From positions 1-25,821 of the forward strand of contig JADDPM010000010.1 of NCBI GenBank assembly GCA_016781885.1: a DNA stretch of 25,821 nt, given 5' to 3'. The translations under genes and the position numbers were made by a program. Positions 20,796 through 25,821 of this stretch are shown here, in pieces. The number at the start of each line of letters is the position of its first letter. Within the stretch, counting starts at the first letter, position 1. The notes under the pieces were generated by a model. It was not told the origin of the DNA. It saw only the letters and a program-made list of their open reading frames with translations, and searched no databases. This DNA comes from Rubrobacter sp. Its GTDB lineage: Bacteria; Actinomycetota; Rubrobacteria; Rubrobacterales; Rubrobacteraceae.

Positions 20796-20820
20796 TACAC
20801 CAATTAGTACACCAACGCGG
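20796..20820 (+). repeat. Tandem TACACCA repeat, putative integrase arm site (right element)
   Basis: TACACCA at 20796-20802 and 20808-20814, the second running into ACGCGG. The last 14 bases equal those at 12033-12046. They begin immediately after the integrase stop codon and lie between it and tRNA-Ala, where an arm-type binding site is expected. Confidence 0.5.
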
Positions 20821-21450
20821 CTATCCGAAGGCTTCACCCATAGCACCGCCGGCCTGATCCCCCATCGAGGGCAGGTAATGGGAGTAGGTATCGAGGGTCA
20901 TGGCTACGGTGGCGTGCCCAAGGAGCTCCTGTACGAGCTTGATGCACGCCGGGGCTGAGGAGTAGCGTGGCGCACGTATGCCGGAGGTCGTGGAAGCGCA
21001 TCTCTGGCAACCCCGCCTTCTTGAGCAGCGGCTTGAAGGACCGCTTCACAAGGTTCTCAGGCTGAATCGGCGTCCCGGCGGTGGTGGCGAAGATAAGGCC
21101 TTGATCTTTGTAGAGACCGGCGAGTCGCACTCTGTCCTCGAGTTGGCGCTTGCGGTGAGCCTTGAGAGCGTTCACCGTCCGGGGCGTGAGGTTCACCCGC
21201 CGCCGGCCGCGTTTAGTCTTCGTCTCTCCAAGAGCGTAGAAGCCTCCCTCTCACACCAAGGAGCGGCCCACCCGGAGCGTGCTCTTCTCCAGGACTGCGT
21301 CATTTTAACGAAGGCCCAGGATCTCCCCGCACCTCAACCCAGTGGTGACCGCCAGCATGTAGAGGGCCTCGAGGGCAAGGCCGTCATTATCCGCACCGAC
21401 CCCTACGGCTACGAGGCGTGTAAGGAGTGCTTGTGGGCTCTCTCCCAGCG
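20821..21450 (-). pseudogene. Tyrosine integrase pseudogene (right of tRNA-Ala)
   Basis: The reconstructed catalytic domain reads ALEALYMLAVTTGLRCGEIL (first catalytic Arg box), LGETKTKRGRRRVNLTPRTV, MRFHDLRHTCATLLLS (H-x-x-R box), then LVQELLGHATVAMTLDTYSH with the nucleophilic Tyr, and MGDQAGGAMGEAFG before a TAG at 20821. Defects: in-frame TAA after GEILGLR, in-frame TGA after VGRSLV, and a one-base deletion just after LLLSPGVH that throws the active-site Tyr out of frame. The N-terminal arm- and core-binding domains are missing or unrecognisable. It would have integrated its element into the 3' end of the adjacent tRNA-Ala. No second copy of the tRNA 3' end is seen to the right, so the far att site is lost or outside the window. 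Confidence 0.85.
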
Positions 21451-21528
21451 AAAGGAGCAGGACTCCAGGGCTCCGTGTCCGACCTTTAAGGAGAGTATCA
21501 GGTCCTCGTCGAGAGCCACCCGGAGCCG

Positions 21529-21630
21529 ATGTTCGCCAGCCCGGAGGAGATGGAAGCCTCCCAGCCTATGGCTGAACACTGGCCGGCCTATGATGCTAGT
21601 TGGCTGTGGACGGCTGAGTGCGCCAAGTAG
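21529..21630 (+). CDS. Possible 33-aa protein ending before a terminator
   Basis: ATG 21529 opens MFASPEEMEASQPMAEHWPA and ends TAECAK; GGAG lies only three bases upstream. The frame is protein-like for a further 13 codons upstream (QVLVESHPEP) without a start codon. A family-type terminator follows 13 bp after the stop, supporting a real transcript. It may be the surviving end of a longer gene. The rest of 21451-21776 holds nothing else I can support. Confidence 0.35.
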   Translation: MFASPEEMEASQPMAEHWPAYDASWLWTAECAK

Positions 21631-21642
21631 GGTACTGAGTAT

Positions 21643-21690
21643 CGACCGGTCCGGGACTCCTTATCGAGGCTCCGGCCAATTTTATTCTCT
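21643..21690 (+). terminator. Hairpin terminator (GGTCCGGG type)
   Basis: GGTCCGGGACTCC-TTATCG-AGGCTCCGGCC, an imperfect stem, is followed by AATTTTATT. It resembles the hairpins after the next genes. Confidence 0.5.
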
Positions 21691-21776
21691 TACACACCTT
21701 TAACCAAATCCTTGCAACTCCTTAATCTCAGCAGGGAATAAACAGCGCCTAGGTTCTACCTGAAGAAGGGAACAGC

Positions 21777-22019
21777 GTGAGAAAGAGAATCGCCGTGTGC
21801 TTCGTTGTTGCCTTCGCCTCAATGTTCGGGGCGGCGGCATGTGGAGGAGGAGGGCAACAACAGGAACGAATAGACCAGTTAGAACTTGAGGTAGAGGTAT
21901 TAGAAGAGAGGGTAGAGGAAATAGAATTGCTGTTAGGGCTGGAATTGGCGGAAGAGCCAACCAACGAACAGACCACCGGAGGAGAAACAACTGGCGGAGG
22001 AGGCACTACCGCCCAGTAG
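21777..22019 (+). CDS. Small coiled-coil lipoprotein
   Basis: An 80-aa secreted lipoprotein. MRKRIAVCFVVAFASMFGAA is a signal peptide ending in AAAC, so Cys22 should be lipidated. Residues 27-58 form an acidic Leu-zipper-like coiled coil (RIDQLELEVEVLEERVEEIE), and the tail is a Thr/Gly linker. The GTG start has GAAGAAGGG upstream. Its plan (anchor, short coiled coil, flexible tail) resembles small Lpp-like envelope proteins; the function is unknown. It is a single-gene transcript closed by the hairpin at 22048. Confidence 0.7.
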   Translation: MRKRIAVCFVVAFASMFGAAACGGGGQQQERIDQLELEVEVLEERVEEIELLLGLELAEEPTNEQTTGGETTGGGGTTAQ

Positions 22020-22047
22020 TCCGTACCAGCCGTAGCCTATTTACTGA

Positions 22048-22079
22048 GCCGGGGTCCTTCGGAACTCCGGCCCTTCTTA
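22048..22079 (+). terminator. Terminator of the lipoprotein gene
   Basis: GCCGGGGT and ACTCCGGC form an 8-bp stem (one G-U) around an 8-nt loop, followed by CCTTCTT. Confidence 0.6.
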
Positions 22080-22174
22080 TGCCACGAACCGTGTGGAGCG
22101 CCGTTAAAGTTCCGCGCCGTTTGTGCCGACAACCATAACGAGGTGTTCGTTATCCCGAGGCGAAGGAGAAGAAG

Positions 22175-22855
22175 GTGAGGGGGAATGGCAATTGGCATAA
22201 AGATGCGACTGACCTGCGGTCGGCGACGCGCCTCGCCGAAGACAGCGGAGCGGGGAACCTGGGGTTCGTCCGGGTAGTGTGTTCCTACTCAGTGGCGAGC
22301 ATCGGACTATGTCACGTGCTAAAGAAGGCCGGGATTAGCCACGGGCCCGAGCCTCCGCCCGGAATTGTCCCACACTGCGTGGTGCTCGGCGTGCACGATG
22401 CGGAGGACCTTCCTGAGGCCATGGGCCGCGCCCGCGAGAAGAGTACCGGCGAGGCTAGTGGCGACTGCCCGATACTGGTCTTCGCTCCGCAAAACGACCC
22501 GAAGCTGGCCGAGACCTCCCTACGCGGTGGCGCTCGTGGTTTCGTCCATGCCAGGATGACGCCCAAGCAGATACTCCGCGCCCTCTCGGTGGCCTCCAAA
22601 GGGGATATCGTCGCCCCCAGAGGGCTCCTCGATTACATACTAGCAGCCGGGAGTAGCTCAGCAGAGCTCGATGCTCTCTCTGCCCGCCAGCGGGAGATCC
22701 TGGAGCTTGTCGTAGAAGGGCATACCAACGCACAGATAGGTAGCTGCCTCTTCCTCAGTGAATCCACCATCAAGCAGCACCTGCGCGGCGCTTACAAGAT
22801 CCTGAATGTAAAGAATCGTGCTCAAGCTGCGAAGGTTATGCGCCGCGCAGGTTAG
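22175..22855 (+). CDS. LuxR-family regulator with degenerate receiver
   Basis: A 226-aa protein. The C-terminal 60 residues are a clear LuxR/NarL HTH: LSARQREILELVVEGHTNAQ, IGSCLFLSESTIKQHLRGAY. The N-terminal part folds like a receiver (CPILVFAPQNDPKLAETSLR, GGARGFVHARMTPKQILRAL), but the position of the phospho-Asp reads CVVLGVHDAED, with no D-x-x-x-P, and the acidic pocket near the N-terminus is absent. It is probably not controlled by phosphorylation. GTG 22175 has GGAGAAGAAG directly upstream. Transcribed alone and closed by a strong terminator. Targets unknown. Confidence 0.75.
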   Translation: MRGNGNWHKDATDLRSATRLAEDSGAGNLGFVRVVCSYSVASIGLCHVLKKAGISHGPEPPPGIVPHCVVLGVHDAEDLPEAMGRAREKSTGEASGDCPILVFAPQNDPKLAETSLRGGARGFVHARMTPKQILRALSVASKGDIVAPRGLLDYILAAGSSSAELDALSARQREILELVVEGHTNAQIGSCLFLSESTIKQHLRGAYKILNVKNRAQAAKVMRRAG

Positions 22856-22915
22856 CAGGAGGAGCACGCCGACCGGGGCAGCCCAGCCGAGTAACCGGGT
22901 AGCGGAATACCGACC

Positions 22916-22954
22916 GGGCCGGGGCTCCTTATCGGGCTCCGGTCCTCTTTGTTT
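22916..22954 (+). terminator. Terminator of the LuxR-type gene
   Basis: GGGCCGGGGCTCC and CGGGCTCCGGTCC form a 13-bp stem with TTAT loop, some G-U pairs, followed by TCTTTGTTTG. Confidence 0.65.
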
Positions 22955-23018
22955 GTGGTTAGTCGTATACCGGACTGGGGGAATGTCCTTGCGTGAGACT
23001 ATCGAGGAGGAGGATGAG

Positions 23019-23057
23019 ATGGCCGATGCCGAACGCAGGGCGCATGTTGTGTGGTAG
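23019..23057 (+). pseudogene. Severed 5' end of the OsmC gene
   Basis: ATG 23019, with GAGGAGGAGG seven bases upstream, starts MADAERRAHVVW and then meets TAG (23055-23057). The next codons in the same frame continue as GDLPRSNGRVTADSSK, the usual OsmC beginning in which that position is Glu (GAG). One G-to-T change explains the break. Confidence 0.65.
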
Positions 23058-23084
23058 GGAGACCTCCCCAGGAGCAACGGGAGA

Positions 23085-23465
23085 GTGACGGCAGATAGTA
23101 GCAAGGTGCTGGAAGAGATTCCCGTAACCCGGGCCTCTAGAGTCGAGCGCCCGGGCGGCAAGACGAGCCCTGAGGAGCTGATAGCTGCTGCCCACGCCAG
23201 CTGTTATTCGATGGCATTTTCAAACGTTTTAGCCCAGAAGGATGCGCCGCCGGTGCGGCTCGAGGTGGAGGCCGTAGCCACCTTCGATGCCGATCAGGTC
23301 AAGATCACTACCATAGACCTTAACGTGCGAGGCGAGGTGCCTGGCATGAGTGACGAAGAGTTCGATGCCGCAGCTCAAGAGGCCGATCAGGCGTGCCCCG
23401 TCTCGAACTCCCTGAGGGGCAGCGTAGAGATCCGGGTACAAACGCAACTTAGCGAGCCCGGTTAG
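23085..23465 (+). CDS. osmC: OsmC-family peroxiredoxin (N-terminally interrupted)
   Basis: The 126 residues from GTG 23085 contain the OsmC/Ohr core: SRVERPGGKTSPEELIAAAH, then ASCYSMAFSNVLA with peroxidatic C40, and AAQEADQACPVSNSLRGSVE with resolving C104. OsmC proteins reduce organic hydroperoxides using these two thiols. The native start lies 66 bp upstream at ATG 23019 and is cut off by an in-frame TAG, so the intact gene would span 23019-23465 (148 residues). GTG 23085 has AGGAG about ten bases before it and could restart, giving a protein without its first strand and the N-terminal residues that complete the active site. Activity is doubtful. A terminator follows 21 bp after the stop. 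Confidence 0.75.
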   Translation: MTADSSKVLEEIPVTRASRVERPGGKTSPEELIAAAHASCYSMAFSNVLAQKDAPPVRLEVEAVATFDADQVKITTIDLNVRGEVPGMSDEEFDAAAQEADQACPVSNSLRGSVEIRVQTQLSEPG

Positions 23466-23485
23466 CGGCATAGGGGAATTGCAGG

Positions 23486-23516
23486 GCCGGGGTCCTAATC
23501 AGGGCTCCGGTTCTTT
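23486..23516 (+). terminator. Terminator of the OsmC gene
   Basis: GCCGGGGTCCT-AATC-AGGGCTCCGGT, an 11-bp stem with one or two non-Watson-Crick pairs, followed by TCTTT. Confidence 0.65.
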
Positions 23517-23606
23517 ACGCTCAGGGAGTAATTCAAAATAGCTCTGGGTAAACTAGCGAAACGAGGTTGACACCCACAAGCAGAAAGCGGCTAGGAGGTG
23601 GTAGCG

Positions 23607-23699
23607 TTGATCGAACTTGGGTTTGTGTTGCTGTTTATCCTCTTCGTGCTATTGCTCATCATCAACGCGCTAAGGCGTGGTGGGAGCGGCGGCGGGTGA
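23607..23699 (+). CDS. 30-aa single-pass membrane protein
   Basis: AGGAGGT lies seven bases before TTG 23607. The product starts MIELGFVLLFILFVLLLIIN, one transmembrane helix, then NALRRGGSGGG, a basic stop-transfer and Gly tail placing the C-terminus in the cytosol. A perfect 12-bp terminator follows within 40 bp of the stop. The ideal ribosome-binding site, clean helix and own terminator make it a real gene despite its size. No family is known to me; such proteins often modulate larger membrane complexes. A TTGACA 40 bp upstream may be its -35 box. Confidence 0.65.
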   Translation: MIELGFVLLFILFVLLLIINALRRGGSGGG

Positions 23700-23734
23700 G
23701 GATGACTGCTTCTGGCAGGTCTGCCAGCAGGGAT

Positions 23735-23773
23735 AAGGGCCGGGGCCCCGATAAGGAGCCCCGGCCCTTTCGT
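23735..23773 (+). terminator. Strong terminator after the 30-aa membrane protein
   Basis: AAGGGCCGGGGC pairs perfectly with GCCCCGGCCCTT (12 bp) around an 11-nt loop, followed by TCGTTG. Confidence 0.7.
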
Positions 23774-23925
23774 TGTCGCACCGGGAATTAGGTCGGCGGC
23801 GACGAAGCAATTCATCCTTATGTAACAGATCCGAAACACACCCGTAACCTCAGTCGTCCTACAATGTTCAGCAGACCGGGTTGGCAATGATTACCCCCCT
23901 CCTAAAGCCCAGCCCGGCTCTTCTA

Positions 23926-23958
23926 CCGGGACCTTTCAGGGCTCCGGCTCTTTCTCGA
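23926..23958 (+). terminator. Weak family-type hairpin
   Basis: CCGGGACCT-TTC-AGGGCTCCGG is imperfect and is followed by CTCTTTCTC. No gene lies just upstream, so what it would terminate is unclear; it may mark a lost gene. Confidence 0.35.
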
Positions 23959-23981
23959 GACTGGTGGCGCTTCTACAATGC

Positions 23982-24027
23982 GCAAGAGGGCCGGTGTTTA
24001 ATCCAATCCCTTCGCCGGCCCTCTTGC
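23982..24027. repeat. Perfect 13-bp inverted repeat
   Basis: GCAAGAGGGCCGG (23982-23994) and CCGGCCCTCTTGC (24015-24027) are perfect complements separated by 20 bp. No T-run follows on either strand. Confidence 0.6.
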
Positions 24028-24053
24028 ACATCATCGCGTACTACTCGCCGGAC

Positions 24054-24096
24054 ACCCCTCGGCCCCGATCCGCCAGGGGTATGCGACCGGGGCCGA
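24054..24096 (+). other. Two mutually exclusive hairpins
   Basis: ACCCCT (24054-24059) can pair with AGGGGT (24075-24080), while TCGGCCCCG (24059-24067) pairs perfectly with CGGGGCCGA (24088-24096). The two stems interleave, so they cannot form fully together, as in attenuators. No gene close downstream (next at 24369) makes a switch role uncertain. Confidence 0.35.
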
Positions 24097-24195
24097 ATAA
24101 CGATAAAGTTCTCTTAGCGGCAATCTGTTGAATAAGACGGATAGAGAGTCAACGGGGCATTACCCTACCTACTTTCGTAAGTACGAGGCCTTTAG

Positions 24196-24297
24196 CTACC
24201 GGCTGTAGAGCATCAACTCTCTGTCTCCCACAACCACTAGTACCTCTGCTACATTTTCGGAGCAATATAAGCACAAGCCCTCCCTAGTAACGTACAT
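24196..24297 (-). CDS. Possible 33-aa C-x-x-C protein
   Basis: ATG 24297 opens MYVTREGLCLYCSENVAEVL and ends GDRELMLYSR. The composition is protein-like with one C-x-x-C, but there is no ribosome-binding site and the frame runs on into the opposite gene. It may be a fragment. The remainder of 24117-24368 holds nothing else I can support. Confidence 0.25.
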   Translation of the reverse strand: MYVTREGLCLYCSENVAEVLVVVGDRELMLYSR

Positions 24298-24368
24298 TAA
24301 AAAGCTTGAAAGGGCGTAAGAAGTTCGTTCTCGTCGGAGGGAGCCATCACGGTAAAGCAAGCTAGTAG

Positions 24369-24674
24369 AAGCCTGAGGGGGGCTACACATGCAGCGGTTG
24401 TGGAAGAGAGCGAAGGGGAAAGCCTTACGAGCGGGCTGCTAACCGCCTTTACTGCAAGCTATGCGTCTCGCGCACAGAGCAGGTGAAGGTAGCTGACCTA
24501 ATCCCCGCGCGCAATGAGGAGACGATGGTTAACCGTTTCTTCAGGTACGCGAGGCGGGAGGCCGGCCACAAGCGCGTCTCCCTTATCGAAAAGCTGAACA
24601 CACCGCGGGCTGTGATCTTGATCTCGGTTTTCTTCATAGCCTTAGACGGCTTGCTCTTTTACCTTTACCAATAG
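24369..24674 (+). pseudogene. Zinc-ribbon plus transmembrane helix frame lacking a start codon
   Basis: The open frame from 24369 (just after two TAG codons) reads YTCSGCGRERRGKPYERAAN, RLYCKLCVSRTE, giving C-x2-C-x17-C-x2-C, a good zinc ribbon. It then continues through a charged helical linker to ILISVFFIALDGLLFYLYQ, a C-terminal membrane helix. No ATG, GTG, TTG or CTG exists before the zinc ribbon. GAGGGGGG sits ahead of an ATG (24389) that is one frame off. The first usable start is GTG 24483, which gives a 63-aa protein without the zinc site. Either the gene lost its start, or translation starts in an unusual way. Function unknown; a tail-anchored zinc-ribbon protein. Confidence 0.45.
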
Positions 24675-24845
24675 CATCTTCCGATCACCGAGCCCCAGAG
24701 CATAGCGCTCAGTATTCGAGAAGACCTCCTCCCGGGTGCTCGACACCGGTCCTTTAGATCCATGCGACCAAGGCAGAGCGTCGATAAAAAGGGTTCCCGG
24801 AAATCCCCTCTCACCTCTCCGCAAACTTATGCAGGAACCCCGTAA

Positions 24846-25043
24846 CCATGGGAGGTTAGAGGGCTGGTAGTAGCAGCCGGTCCATGCAGCTTGTTAGACA
24901 AGTTGAGGCTTCGCGCCGGCGGGAAGGGTATCCGCGTACTCGAAGCCGAAGAATCTACGTACCCCTGTCGCACCGCGTTCTCTGCCGCCACCGCCGAGCA
25001 CTTTGGAGCATGTTGCCGAGCCAAGAACGCTCAAGGTACGTAG
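24846..25043 (+). pseudogene. Possible remnant of an FAD/NAD-binding flavoprotein
   Basis: An open frame without a proper start (CTG 24864 is the nearest) reads RGLVVAAGPCSLLDKLRLRA, GGKGIRVLEAEES. This resembles the N-terminal Rossmann strand-loop-helix-strand of flavoproteins (VVGAGPxGLxxxxxLRxxGxxVRVLEA) with the glycine motif damaged. The rest (YPCRTAFSAATAEHFGACCR) has no match I can name, and it stops at TAG 25041. The remainder of 24675-25214 shows no supportable gene. Confidence 0.3.
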
Positions 25044-25214
25044 AAATCTGCGCCGGCACTCGCTCCTGTACTTCTACCACCTTCATCGTGTACCAGTAAA
25101 CCGGCCTCGCGAGCGCGGAACCTCCTCGCCCAACTTCCGCGCTATAGCGCCCCTGTGCCACCGTTCCTCGACCTCGCCACCGAGGTATGGAAGCCGAGGA
25201 GTGTTAGTACAATC

Positions 25215-25517
25215 TCAAGCAAAGAATAGTAGTTTTCTATGTCTTAACAGCTCGTCGGGGAGAAGTTGGGTCGCCCTTGTCCGAGTGGCCCGCCAAGTCT
25301 CAATCTTCATGAAGCGGAGATCCGGAGAGCCCAACAGGCCCGGCCTCGATTCCCGGACCGTGCGTACCACCTCGATGTTGTGCTCTATCTCCGCCTGGAG
25401 CAACCTTAGTAACCCTCGCCGTTCCCTCTCGTTGCGCCACAGCTCTCTGAGAAACCCGAGTATGAACTCCGAAATAGCACCGATGGACCCTGACAGCAGG
25501 ACCAATAACCAATTCAT
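25215..25517 (-). CDS. Small membrane-anchored coiled-coil protein
   Basis: About 100 aa from ATG 25517. MNWLLVLLSGSIGAISEFIL is an N-terminal membrane segment, followed by a basic amphipathic helix (RELWRNERERRGLLRLLQAE) and IEHNIEVVRTVRES, a helix type (LxAEIxHNxEVxR) common in small membrane proteins of unknown function. The tail is TRATQLLPDELLRHRKLLFF. An upstream in-frame start at 25574 would add a Gly/Ala-rich stretch and is less likely. No neighbour suggests a role. Confidence 0.55.
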   Translation of the reverse strand: MNWLLVLLSGSIGAISEFILGFLRELWRNERERRGLLRLLQAEIEHNIEVVRTVRESRPGLLGSPDLRFMKIETWRATRTRATQLLPDELLRHRKLLFFA

Positions 25518-25821
25518 TCCCGAACAACCTTTGCCGCCAGGACCGGCACTCAACGCCCTCCTGAGCGCCTCCAACGTCCGCCGGAGTGACTACTACACCT
25601 TCTGTAGTCTCGGCGGCCGTTTTGGCGCATCTAAGGTCTCCGGAGCAAGACAACCGCTGTATGTTTCACGGGCCAGGGTATGCCAATAGCGCGGCGGCCT
25701 TCACACAAAGCATCCTGGTACTCTCGCTCTTCGGTCATCCTGACCACTATCTCGCCCCTCGCGTTGGCGTAAGGCTCGGAGATCGCCCTAACCTCTCTTC
25801 GTCCTGAGGCACCCCATCCTA
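25518..25821. other. No supportable gene at the right edge
   Basis: Several frames are open across this stretch, but none has a ribosome-binding site, a motif or protein-like composition. I see no RNA gene, terminator or repeat here. Confidence 0.4.

Noticed and set aside
23881..24117. Plus-strand frame of 78 codons
   Set aside because: It reads straight through three hairpins and has no Shine-Dalgarno.
25003..25689. Plus-strand frame of 228 codons
   Set aside because: It covers the antisense of the membrane coiled-coil gene and has a Ser/Arg-rich shadow composition.

Overview
The window is GC-rich bacterial DNA. It has many GTG/TTG starts, proteins rich in Arg, Glu and Leu, Shine-Dalgarno-led genes, and actinobacterial-style tyrosine integrases next to tRNA genes. 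It most resembles a Rubrobacter-like actinobacterium. That assignment is inferred from style and remembered family resemblance; no 16S or marker gene is present.

Layout. (1) 1-3144, plus strand: an ordinary metal/oxyanion-stress neighbourhood with the C-terminal domain protein of ChrB, a TVP38/TMEM64 (DedA-superfamily) membrane protein, and a FetA/FetB-type (YbbL/YbbM) ABC exporter pair. (2) 3222-8256, minus strand: a tight block with the features of an integrated plasmid or ICE-like element. Read from its promoter end it has an excisionase-like HTH protein, a large CHC2-TOPRIM-P-loop primase/helicase, a TubC-N-like small protein, two small unknown proteins, a membrane protein, and a YdjM-like membrane domain fused to a staphylococcal-type nuclease. 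(3) 8290-12191: the cargo pocket of that element. A plus-strand protein with a C-terminal OLD-like TOPRIM domain converges on a minus-strand protein with a C-terminal HEPN RxxxxH motif. The pocket ends in a paired TACACCA repeat and the 3' half of a tRNA-Val gene, an attR-type scar. This is my best candidate for an undescribed (probably anti-phage or element-stabilising) system. (4) 12419-18459, minus strand: signal transduction. It holds a 1100-aa multi-PAS/GAF histidine kinase, its 4-bp-overlapping Rcp1-like receiver, and an unusual 683-aa protein that joins REC, PAS, HisKA_3, HATPase, a second REC and a LuxR-type HTH in one chain. (5) 18765-20097, plus strand: three small unknown proteins, the first with a zinc-ribbon. 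(6) 20131-21450: an intact tRNA-Ala(CGC) with its promoter and terminator, flanked on both sides by decayed tyrosine integrases. (7) 21450-25821: a low-density region of small genes, each followed by a similar GGGCCGGGGCTCC-type hairpin terminator. It includes a coiled-coil lipoprotein, a LuxR regulator with an odd receiver, an OsmC gene broken by a single amber codon, a 30-aa membrane protein, a zinc-ribbon/TM reading frame with no start codon, a possible flavoprotein remnant and a membrane-anchored coiled-coil protein.

How it fits together: two integration histories are visible, one at tRNA-Val (right end at about 12.15 kb) and one at tRNA-Ala (20.65 kb). They share a 14-base repeat next to the att sites. 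The left element keeps replication and excision-control genes plus the TOPRIM/HEPN pair, but no integrase is visible. The right element is reduced to a dead integrase. Several reading frames have strong ribosome-binding sites in front of non-standard start codons (ATC, ATA, CTG). This is either sequence decay or error, or genuine relaxed initiation.
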